The position numbers and the translations under genes were made by a program. Shown in pieces: positions 21,820-30,938 of a stretch of DNA of 64,000 nt (position 1 is the stretch's first letter; every line of letters begins with the position of its first letter). The DNA is from Laburnicola sp. R22_1 (taxonomy: Eukaryota; Ascomycota; Dothideomycetes; Pleosporales; Didymosphaeriaceae). The notes under the pieces were generated by a model, which was given only the letters and a program-made list of their open reading frames with translations, had not been told where the DNA came from and did not search any database. Location of the stretch: positions 620,001-684,000 of the forward strand of contig JACONQ010000008.1 of assembly GCA_014281115.1 (NCBI GenBank). The letters are read 5' to 3'.

Positions 21820-22608
21820 GATGTTTCGTGATGCGCCACAGGCAGGACTGGTGGGAAGGGTATAGGCAGTCGACTGTCGGGTATGAGCATGAGCGAGGTG
21901 TCGGCCATGGATGTCCCCTTGAGCGCGTTTTCGGTACGGACCACGGTACGGACCACGATACTGCCGTCGCGTCCGTCTCGGAGTGCAGGTGTCCGAGGAA
22001 TGAGCTCACCAAGTGCGTGCGCGAGGTTGCAGGCTCGGCGACCACATGCCGGTCGCTCGGGTGCTACTGCAGGCTTGTATCTCGCCGCTGCATGTTCGAC
22101 GAAGAGTGCTCTGGTGTGGTGAATGACCGCCATCCGTTTGTGGCTAGCGGGGGCGTTCCACCCCTGCTAGAAACCTGCTCAAACGCACTCACACCCGACG
22201 CGTGGAACGAACACCATCACATGGCATGGAGAACCGGCACGATGGATAACAAAAGATCTTGGGGTCCACTTCCCTGTCCTAGCATCTCATCGCAGGATCT
22301 AGACCGAGCAGGGAAGGGGAGCCTTTGAACATCTCGATACATTCCACGCTTCAGCCCCCTTCTTGACTGTCGCGAAATCCCCCGCAAACGCTCTCGACTC
22401 CCTGCAGACACCCGCAGAATCGGCGCAGATACAGCTGACGACAGCCTGGGCATATATGCTACATATGCCAAGCTCTTCTTGCGTCTCGGTGCTGAGTCTC
22501 ATAAGCTACCTGTTTGCCGCCTGTAATCTTCAGTCTGGTACTCACATCTGAACCCACTCCGACCATCTTGACCCGGAAAACCCCGTCCACCGACGAGCCT
22601 ACGCTACA
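21820..22608. promoter_or_regulatory. divergent promoter of metalloreductase and copper transporter
   Basis: 789 bp between two start codons facing away from each other. TGCTCA, the core of fungal copper-response elements of the Mac1/MacA type, occurs at 22176-22181 (CCTGCTCAAA) and on the other strand at 21884-21889. A 12-bp unit GGTACGGACCAC is repeated head to tail at 21933-21956. Binding is inferred from motif resemblance only. Frames inside this stretch show no domain. Confidence 0.45.
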
Positions 22609-23248
22609 ATGGTCGCCCACGAAGGTCATGACACGTCCGCTATGGGGTCTATGGAGGGGATGGAGGGGATGGACAGCCACTCCACAATGCCTATGGGAAT
22701 GGCAATGAGTTTCTTCACGTCGACTACTACATCTCTCTACTCCGAAGCATGGACACCGGCGAGCCCTGGCGCCTACGCCGGAACCTGCATATTCCTCATT
22801 ATCCTCGCCATTCTCCTCCGCGCGCTCTTCACGGCAAAGGCCTTCCTCGAGGCTCGAGCGCTCAAAGCGGCTTTGAAGCGGAGATATGTCGTCGTCGCGG
22901 GACAACAGCCTGTAGCAGACAAGGCCTTCGATGATGCGAGCTCGACGACCGGCATCCTGACGACCAACGGGCTGCAGGAGAACGTGCGGATTGTGCAGGC
23001 GCCGGCGCAACATATCCAGCCTTTCAGATTCAGTGTGGACCTTCCACGAGCCTTCATCATGACCCTAGCGGCTGCCGTCGGTTATCTTCTGTAAGTTGCC
23101 CTATGTTTTCACGTCGTACATCTCTAACTTGGACAGTATGTTAGCAGTGATGACGTACAACATTGGTTATTTTCTTTCAATTCTGGCAGGTGCATTCATC
23201 GGCGAATTGGCTTTGGGCAGGTTCAACCAAGGTGTCACGGCCAAGTAA
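22609..23248 (+). CDS. Ctr-type high-affinity copper transporter
   Basis: Two exons (22609-23090 and 23137-23248; intron 46 nt with CTAAC branch site), 197 residues. The protein imports Cu(I) as a trimer at the plasma membrane. The extracellular N-terminus is rich in Met and His (nine Met within 33 residues, as MEGMEGMDSHSTMPMGMAM). Helix 1 is about 52-72. A cytosolic loop of about 75 residues follows. Helix 2 carries MLAVM, the family's MxxxM copper gate, and helix 3 carries GAFIGELALG, with the GxxxG packing motif. The intron falls just before the gate. Divergent from the metalloreductase and 751 bp upstream of a BIM1-like gene, so reduction, binding and uptake genes lie together. Confidence 0.95.
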
Positions 23249-23999
23249 CGTTCCGTATCAGGAAATAGGAATATCATACGAAGGTTGAGTGCAAAGCTTA
23301 GCACGGTCTTTAGACATTTTGTGTGAGAGTAGCTGCGGGATTCAGCTTCCATTTGGTAGTGCATGTCGTTAACTGAGCTTCGTCTATGATGACGGCTCGT
23401 TCTCTGGACCTCATCAGTGTAGCGGAAAATCTCGGTAGTTGATATTGATTATCAGTGTATGCAGCCTGGTCTGCATTGTAACCCTTGCCGTAACGCAGGT
23501 GGACCTGGAAACAGTCCGCCACTCCCGTTAGCCAGAAGCTTGACTCCCTAGAATCCCGAGATCTCGTGCACCATCTCCATATGTCGACATGGCCATGGAA
23601 AACAAACCCGCAGGATGCGCGGATATCGCCCGCGAGAGCTCTTGGTCGTGCTCAATGAGGCCGCACTAGCGCCAATGGACCCCTGCTAACAAAGGCGCCG
23701 ATCGCGCCCAATCGCCCGGAACGTGCTCAATATTGCTCTCGAAGACTCGAACTAGGCTTCGGCATCTAACTGTGGCTTTGTTCCGCAGCGCCGGTCCCGG
23801 TAGTAAACTCGTAATGGCTTGTTGGGTTTCCCGCGCGAGGTGCTAGTTGGATTACGGCACGAGGAGCACTTGAGGACAATAAACATCGTACCTACCCAGC
23901 CTGCGCTTGAGCTTCAGTCGAGTTTGATGTACTTTGCTTTCTCTTACCATCATCCTTTCGCTCTTCTTCGACTTCCAGTCCCACCACACACCCTTCAAG
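23249..23999 (+). promoter_or_regulatory. upstream region of the BIM1-like gene with paired CGTGCTCAAT motifs
   Basis: The ten bases CGTGCTCAAT occur twice, at 23647-23656 and 23722-23731, followed by TTGCTC at 23733. They share the TGCTCA core found in the neighbouring divergent promoter and resemble copper-response elements of Mac1/MacA/Cuf1-type regulators. Spacing to the ATG at 24000 is about 270-350 bp. No gene is seen in this stretch. Confidence 0.45.
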
Positions 24000-24696
24000 A
24001 TGATCGTCAACGTGCTCTCCCTCTTCGCGCTCCTCCCACTCACGACCGCTCATTTCACTCTCACCTGGCCTACCAAGCGTGGTTTTGATGATGCAAAAGC
24101 GACCGACGGCCCCTGCGGTGGCTTCGACTCGGTCAGCAGCTCTCGTACCGAGTTTCCGCTCTCAGGTGGCCCTGTCCAGTTGGATCTGGGACACACGCAG
24201 ACGCGCATCGCCGTCTATCTTGCGCTGGGCGACGAACCCACTAGTTTCAACATCACACTGGTTCCGCAGCTCTCAGAGGAAGGCCCCAAGAACTTCTGCC
24301 TTGGCTCCGTCAACATCCCGTCAAACCTGAACATCTCCTCGGGCACGAATGGAACGATCCAGGTTGTGACGAATGGCCACTCCGGTGGCGGTCTCTACCA
24401 GGCAAGCTGAGCCTGGCAATATCGTGTGATGTGGTTTTGTTAACACGGTATAGTGCGCCGATGTTACTTTTGTCGATAGCATCTCCGAATCCGACTACAG
24501 CGACAACTGCCAGAACAGCACGGGCGTGCGGGTCGTACAGGAGAACATGTCTGGCAACCCCAACGACACCACACCCAGCCCATCCGCGGGCGGAGATGAT
24601 ACCTCTCCAAGCCCAACTCCAGGTGCTGCGACTCACGCGACTGCCGGTTCCTGGGTACTGGGTGCGGTGGGCATGGCTGCCTATGCTTTGTTATAA
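24000..24696 (+). CDS. BIM1/X325-like (LPMO-like) copper protein, GPI-anchored
   Basis: Two exons (24000-24401 and 24454-24696) give 214 residues. A 17-residue signal peptide ends so that the mature protein starts with His: HFTLTWPTKRGFDDAK, then DGPCGGFD. That N-terminal His, a second His in DLGHTQTR, and Asp in YQCADVTF fit the copper site of the X325/BIM1 family, whose members bind Cu but do not cleave polysaccharide. Four Cys would form two disulfides. The tail is Ser/Thr/Pro-rich, then hydrophobic (VLGAVGMAAYALL), as for a GPI anchor. In Cryptococcus, Bim1 works with Ctr1 in copper uptake; here a Ctr gene is next door. The 52-nt intron uses a GC donor (GCAAGC) and TAG acceptor; no GT donor keeps the conserved YQCADV junction. 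Confidence 0.9.
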
Positions 24697-25280
24697 AATG
24701 TGGACGACATTCCAAGGTTGTAACGGAGGCTTGTGACATGTAGCGATGCATCAATGATACCGAATTCTTTCTCATCCGCTGGGAGGCTCATGGCTCGCCG
24801 AAAGCCTTGCTTCGTTCTTGCGGGATTGATCTGATTCGTGTGGGAAACGATTTGAGTGGTTGTGATTGGCCAATGGCGCAAACTCGCAGTTGCCCACTAC
24901 ATGCAAAAATGGGCTCCCGCGGGCATCTGAGATAGCATCTAATACATGTAATATCGAATGCAGAATCGTTGTCGATGTAGTCCAAAAGCATAACACTGTC
25001 AGCTGCGAACGTGAACTTTGGTGAAGAAATTCGGCCAACAAGCGAGGCCGCACAATTCGGAGGCTCGGCGCTTTTTCTCCGTCTGGACGCTTCGTCTCCA
25101 TCACCAAACCTCCATCGCAGCCTTTACCAAGGTTCGACACTAATCCCGTACGTATAGACTCCCCCGCACGCTCCTGGCCCATTTTCCCCTCCGCCGGCTT
25201 TCCTCATACCCCCAACGCTGATATATATTTGACCGCCGCAGCCTTGCCGCTAGTCCTACGTTTTCCTCCCCACCGCAAAT
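24697..25280. other. intergenic, promoter of NAC-beta
   Basis: 584 bp with only short frames. The last 80 bases before the ATG at 25281 are pyrimidine-rich. Confidence 0.45.
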
Positions 25281-26107
25281 ATGGATCAAGCAAAGCTGGC
25301 GCGCATGCAGCAGTCGGTGCGCATCGGTACGTCCTCTCCCGCGAAATCCAGGCCCACTGGCATTTCTTGAATGAATTACAGTGCCGTGTACTCGAGCTGT
25401 GAGCTAACATGCGAATCTAGGGTAAGCAAACGTCCTTCCTTCGATTGTTCCTCGCGCACACAGCCCTGCTCATCGAGCCCGCCCCGGCACATGCAGCCAT
25501 CAAAATAGTGTTCGAAACATGCTTGATTTGCATGTCGTATGCGCAGCTGCTGACACGGTGCAGTGGAAAGGGCACACCACGAAGGAAGGTCAAGAAGGTG
25601 CACAAGAGCGCCGGAACCGACGACAAGAAGCTCCAGGGCGCCCTCAAGAAGCTCAATGTCCAGCCTATCCAGGCCATTGAGGAGGTCAACATGTTCAAGT
25701 CTGACGGCAACGTCATCCACTTCTCGGCACCAAAGGGTAGGTTGACTCGATTCCGTTTGTTGGAACGAAGCACACGAAGAGCGATATTCTATCCCTTTCG
25801 TTGGCTCTCACCAACTTCAGAATCCACCTGCTAATTTCAACATTCAGTCCACGCCTCGGTACCCGCCAACACCTTCGCCATCTACGGCAACGGCGAAGAT
25901 AAGGAGCTCACCGAGCTCGTCCCCGGTATCCTGAATCAACTCGGTCCCGACTCGCTGGCCTCGCTGCGTAAGCTCGCCGAGAGCTACCAGAGCATGCAGA
26001 AGGACAAGGGCGAAGACGGCGCCCAGAAGGACGACGATGATGACGACGATGACATCCCCGACCTCGTTGCGGGCGACAACTTCGAGTCCAAGGCGGAGGT
26101 CGAGTAA
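25281..26107 (+). CDS. EGD1: nascent polypeptide-associated complex subunit beta (Egd1/BTF3)
   Basis: 159 residues. NAC binds ribosomes near the exit tunnel and shields new chains. The start [19 protein letters not shown] contains the basic ribosome-binding stretch [14 protein letters not shown], followed by the NAC domain (residues about 33-100: [41 protein letters not shown]) and an acidic tail. Exons are 25281-25326, a single base at 25421, 25564-25736 and 25848-26107; their sum is 480 nt only if that base is included. Both introns around it look canonical: GTACGT to GCTAAC and TAG, and GTAAGC to CTGAC and CAG. Without the extra base the frame fails right after RIG. The family sequence demands Gly-Gly at the junction, as the one-base exon provides. 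Confidence 0.95.
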
Positions 26108-27074
26108 GCTGCTCACCAAATGCGCAGGAAACGTATATGTAGAACCATGGCGGGCTAGGAGGGATATAGCACATATGGACTACCTACAATTTGTATCTGA
26201 TGCGGATGATCAGGGCACGAAATACTGCCCTTGCCTCCGGCATGACAGTCACGGTCAATCTCATGTAGCATGCGGACCAGACTGGCGTTTATTCTGAAAG
26301 TAATAGAATGGAAAAGTCCCAGCACAGACACTTGGCACTTCGGCCCTGTTGGTTGTGAGTCGTGACCTTGCATGGATGTCATCCAAGACTTCGATATATG
26401 CATTGGCGGCCCTGGCATGCATGAGGGCCGAGGCCGAAATATGTTTGCTAATAGGGCCATCTCTGGCTTTACGCAGCTTCAAAGCGGCACGGCCAATGGC
26501 TGCACTGCTGCAGTATACCTGTCAGGAAGAGAAACATCGCAGACCTTTTGGTATACGGTACAAGGGTGTAAGGGAAAGCTGTGGGTGTGCTGAGCAGTAT
26601 ACATGTAATGTAATCATTGGTCATCAAAGGGACCGGATGCCACTGCCCTCCGACCTCCGAGCCGAGAGTACCGCCTTCTTCACGAAGTTACACGAACCAT
26701 GGCTGGAGCCTGGAGCACAACATTGTGAACCCTCCACATTAGAAATCAATTCCAACTTGTTGCGCTAGCTTATAAAAGCGATTATTTAACAACATTAAAG
26801 ATGAGAAACATTCAACATTGACGTCTGCCCGAGCCCCCATCTCGTTCGGTTCTCCACCCTAAACTCCTAGACGCGTCTGATTCACCCAACAAACGGCGTC
26901 GTACCACGCAACGCCGCACGTTTATTTATACACCTCAAGCCGCCCCCTCTCCTCGAATCTCTTTCTCACACACGCACTCATTTCCTTTCCTCTTCTCCTT
27001 CCTTGCTCGTTTGAACTTCTTTTTCACGATACGATACCCCGATACCCTGATACCCCCCAGCAAGCACACCAACC
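26108..27074. other. intergenic, no gene recognised
   Basis: 967 bp. The last 180 bases before the ATG at 27075 are C/T-rich with a TTTATTTATAC box near 26929-26939, probably the promoter of the flavoprotein gene. Confidence 0.45.
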
Positions 27075-28370
27075 ATGTCCACAGAAACCATTCTCATCTT
27101 GGGTGGCTCCTTCGCCGGCATGAGCGCCGCTCATTACGCCTTCAAACACGTCCTGCCTCAGCTCCCCGAGAAGGACGCCACCACATACAACGTCACGCTC
27201 GTGAATCCATCCAAGGACTTCTACTGGCGCATCGCGGGGCCCCGCGCGGCCGCCTCGAAAGAGTTGATGCCCTACGACAAGCTGTTTTATCCCATTGAGC
27301 CGGCGTTTGCGTATGCAAAGGACAGGTTTACGTTTGTGCAGGGCACGGCGACGCGCGTCCATACTGCGGCGCAGACTGTGACGGTGGACACGGCCGAGGG
27401 AGCGCAGAAGAGCATCCCGTATGCGGCACTGGTGATTGCCACGGGCTTCACGACGCCGAGTCCGCTGTTTACGCAGACATCCGATCGCGCCGCCTTGGAG
27501 GCTACATACGATGCCTTCCACAAGCAGCTGCAGAGCGCGAAGACGATCGTCATCGGCGGCGCCGGGCCCGTGGGCGTCGAAACCGCGGGCGAAATCGCAG
27601 AGCACCTCAACGGCAAACCAGGCTTCCTGGCGCCGGCCACGCCCAAGAACCCCAAAGCCAAAGTCATCCTCATCAGCGCAGAGAAGAAAATGCTGCCCCT
27701 GCTGCGCGAATCCATCTCCCACCAAGCAGAGAAGCTGCTCAGGCGTCTCGGTGCAGAAATCAGATACAACACCAAAGTCGTCTCCGCCACCCAGGCCAGC
27801 GCCGACGACGCATCCGACGCAAAAACCACCGTCCAGCTCTCCGACGGCACAACCCTCGACGCAGACATCTACATCGACGCCACTGGCCCCCGCCCCAACA
27901 CGAGCTTCCTCCCCAAAGACTGGCTCGACGCCCGCAACCGTCTAACCTGCAACGCCAAAACCCTCCGCGTGGACGCTGCCTCGGCGGGCCCCCGCGTCTA
28001 CACCGTCGGCGACTGCGCCTCGTACACGCGCGGCGGCGTCATGGACATGTACGACGCGATTCCGGTCGCCATGACGAATCTGCGCTCCGACCTTGCGGCT
28101 CATGTCACGGGGCAGGCGCCCGCGTCGGACAGGCACTACGCGCCGAATATGAAAGAGCAGCAGCTTGTGCCGATTGGGACGCAGAAGGGCGTCGGGGCTG
28201 CGAATGGCATGGCGCTGCCGAGTGCCATGGTGTGGATGATTAAGGGGAGGGATTACTTGATTGGCATGTTGGCGCAGGGGCATATGGAGGGGAAGCCGTA
28301 TGCGAAGGAGGGCAAGTGGAAGCCGCAGCCTGTTGTTGCCGCTGGGGAGATGGGTACGAGCAGGGAATAG
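27075..28370 (+). CDS. AIF-like FAD/NAD(P)H oxidoreductase (AMID/Ndi-type fold)
   Basis: A single exon of 431 codons. The two-dinucleotide-binding-domain flavoprotein fold is clear: FAD-binding GGSFAGMSAAH (residues about 10-20), ATGFTTPSP at the end of the first FAD part, NAD(P)H-binding VIGGAGPVGVETAGEIA (about 157-173), and the second FAD motif VYTVGDCAS (about 308-316). Fungal members are NADH:quinone oxidoreductases or apoptosis-inducing-factor homologues (AMID/AIFM2) found in cytosol, lipid droplets or mitochondria. No presequence or membrane anchor is seen, so a soluble protein is likely. Length is normal. The start follows the first in-frame ATG after a C/T-rich leader. Confidence 0.92.
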   Translation: MSTETILILGGSFAGMSAAHYAFKHVLPQLPEKDATTYNVTLVNPSKDFYWRIAGPRAAASKELMPYDKLFYPIEPAFAYAKDRFTFVQGTATRVHTAAQTVTVDTAEGAQKSIPYAALVIATGFTTPSPLFTQTSDRAALEATYDAFHKQLQSAKTIVIGGAGPVGVETAGEIAEHLNGKPGFLAPATPKNPKAKVILISAEKKMLPLLRESISHQAEKLLRRLGAEIRYNTKVVSATQASADDASDAKTTVQLSDGTTLDADIYIDATGPRPNTSFLPKDWLDARNRLTCNAKTLRVDAASAGPRVYTVGDCASYTRGGVMDMYDAIPVAMTNLRSDLAAHVTGQAPASDRHYAPNMKEQQLVPIGTQKGVGAANGMALPSAMVWMIKGRDYLIGMLAQGHMEGKPYAKEGKWKPQPVVAAGEMGTSRE

Positions 28371-28951
28371 ATGGAGCGGCGGGCGTGTGGTGGGGAAGAG
28401 AATTAAGCTGAGATTGAGATTGAGACTGAGACTGAAGTTGGGACTGTGGTTTGAGGGATGATGTGGGGTGGAGGGGTGGAGGATGTAATGGAAATGAGAC
28501 TTGTTTGCCGTTGTTGTACTTTCTGATTGTACCTATACCCTTTGAGAATTTCCAAGTGCTCTTTCTTTGCACATTTGTTTGAAGATTCTACGCTTTTCGG
28601 TTTGTGCAATGGTGTCTCGTTCTTTCTCGGCCCTTGAACACGCTTAGGTATTCTAGGTCTACGGTTTCTAGTACGAACTCTTTCTTCTCTTCGTTCGTCG
28701 ATGGCACTGAGGACAAACGCGGCGAAACACACATGAGAGTGTTGGACCGAATATGAGATTGTTTCCGAAGAGTTGAGCGACAAGCTACGAGTAGACTCAA
28801 GTATAAGTTAATCATCGTTATATTTTTGTGTTCATTTTGATATTGCCTGCTTATTGCTACCATCTCTACCGCACATCAATCTAGAGCTTCGTCCCCGAAG
28901 ACCTACTCGCCTCAGCGCCATGTCGTCACCATGTACAACAGCCAAAACGAC
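28371..28951. other. intergenic between convergent genes
   Basis: A purine-rich run of GATT/GACT units follows the stop (28405-28440). There is no coding signal otherwise. Confidence 0.45.
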
Positions 28952-29950
28952 TCACATATGCTTATGAAAAAAGTCCAGCACGACCTTGTACCCCCTCTCA
29001 TACTCCTTCTTCACGTTCTCCTGCTCCAAGTCTCCACGTGCAGCCATGAACCCGTGCACCTGATCGGGGAACCACTCGACGACATTCGGCGTCTTGAGAT
29101 TCTTCTGCCACCTTTCGACCTCGGCCTTGTCCTCGTCCTTGGACGGCAACATGGCATACGGAATGACGACGCCCTTTGCATCGTCAGCGGCCACCATAGC
29201 CGGATGCACCGCCACCGCCGCCTTAAACAGGGTGCCCTCGAAGCTGCTCAGATTGACAATCTTGCCGCCCCAGCAGTAGCCCAGGATGCCCCAGCTGTCG
29301 ATGCCCCTGCTCTTCGTGAGCTCGTCGACGACCTTGGGGATGCGCTCGAGCGTCTTGGGCGGCGCGGCAAGCGTCTTGAAGAAGCCACCTAGCTTCTCTT
29401 CTTTTTCTTTGGTGTCGGGCGGGTACCATGAGATGTCGGCGGGGTTGCCGTCGGAGAAGTCGGGCATGAAGACTTGGTAGTTGTGTTGGGGGTCGGTGTG
29501 GGCGAGGATGTCGGCGCCTTGCAGCGTCTGCGGGAAGAAGCCGAAAATGTCGTAGATGATGAGGATGCCTTGTTTGGCGTCCTTGGGGCCCGTTGCATCT
29601 GGAGCGTTGGGTGAGAACCTGGGGCGTGAAAGCTGGCGGTGATGGAGGGGAAGCACGTACATGTTTTCATGCCTTGCACGTCGATGTACTCGCCCTTTTC
29701 CTTGTAGCCCTTGCTAACCACGGCCGGCGTGTTGCAGCCTACAACTGGGTCAGTGAAGCTCTCCTGGTGGTCGAGGCAAATATGACATACAAGCCTGCGA
29801 CTGCGTGGATTCTGTGGACATTGTGGCGAGTTGCTGTAGCGCGATCGGTGTCCTGCGTTGTGTTGTAGATGCAATTGGGGAGCGGGTGAGGGTGGAGAGA
29901 AGAGGTCTGGATGCTCTGCCGTGGAAGAAGGAAGTAGCGAGAAGGCGCAT
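28952..29950 (-). CDS. dienelactone hydrolase family protein, possible mitochondrial form
   Basis: Three exons (29791-29950, 29661-29738 and 28952-29598; introns 52 and 62 nt) give 294 residues, or 251 if translation starts at the second ATG (29819-29821). The alpha/beta-hydrolase core shows the nucleophile Cys in GYCWGGK, with Asp and His in WFPDQVHGF, the Cys-Asp-His triad of dienelactone hydrolases. Family members open lactone rings in aromatic breakdown; fungal and animal relatives (CMBL-like) also have unknown substrates. The 43 residues before the second ATG are rich in Arg, Ser, Thr and Leu with no acidic residue, as in a mitochondrial presequence. Both products are plausible. The gene is convergent with the flavoprotein gene. 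Confidence 0.9.
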
Positions 29951-30938
29951 TGTTCCAAGCCCCACCCACGGTGCCGAGGTATTTATCAACGGCGAGCGAT
30001 AGCTTCCTAGAGCTGTCGCCCTTGGAGTGGGGCTGTCAACATGATGTCACGATCGAGGTGGGGTAGCTCGACCACCACCAAGTCTCTGTCTACATGTCCG
30101 ATCTCCGATCCCGGCAAGACTCCTGTGCTCTAATTTTGGATGTATTTTAAATACCCGATTCCAAATACCGAGGGTATGTCTCCGTTCTGTCCATTGCTAT
30201 ACAGCCCCGTCCATCCCAATCCGTGACACCCACCACTCACCCAGAAACCTCACACCCCTAGAAAGCCCTGCTTGCAAGTAGTAACCACATTGTAGACAAC
30301 CACGTCCAACCAGCACACTCCAAAACATCAATCAACATATAAACAATCCGTTGATCAATGACCTAACACATGCAAAAAGACAAACATCCCCCCTCCCTCG
30401 CACCAATGCAATCATCCTTCCAAACGCCCTTCTCCACCCATCTACGTACCCAACAAGAAGCTCCATCCAAAACATAAACTTGTATCCATGGCTCAAAAGA
30501 TGCTAAAATGCAGCCACAACAACAAATGGCCAAACAAGGCCAAAATATGCCACCTCCCAATACCAAGGAGGAAAAAGAAGAAGATTGTGATGTCGCCGTA
30601 GGGAAATGACAAAGGGAATCGATAGTGGTGGACAAGGCCGGCGAACCGAACCGTGCCGTCTGACAAGGGGGCTCGCTTCATCCGAGTCGCGATCTCTCAA
30701 CCTCCCCGACGCCATATACGCCTCCCCGTGCAATCAATCCGTCTCCACGCTTTTGTATTACATCCCCAAACCCCGCGTCTCATATCAGTCCATCCATAAT
30801 AACATTGTGAATCGTTTCCGAATCTGACGTCCATATATCGTACTCAAAGAACATGGCAAGGGCATGTGCATAGGAGATAGAGTAGAGGCATCGCAAAGAG
30901 GACATGTCTTACCTGTGTCATGCCCCGAATTCCTCTCT
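29951..30938. other. intergenic, no gene recognised
   Basis: 988 bp between the dienelactone hydrolase start and the nimA stop. Frames on both strands are short and without motifs. It should hold the hydrolase promoter and the nimA 3' UTR. Confidence 0.5.

Noticed and set aside
21828..22328. 166-codon plus-strand frame inside the divergent promoter
   Set aside because: No domain, overlaps expected promoter elements of both copper genes, and contains a local 12-bp duplication.
27024..27725. 233-codon minus-strand frame over the AIF-like gene
   Set aside because: Antisense shadow of a well-supported flavoprotein gene; no recognisable domain.
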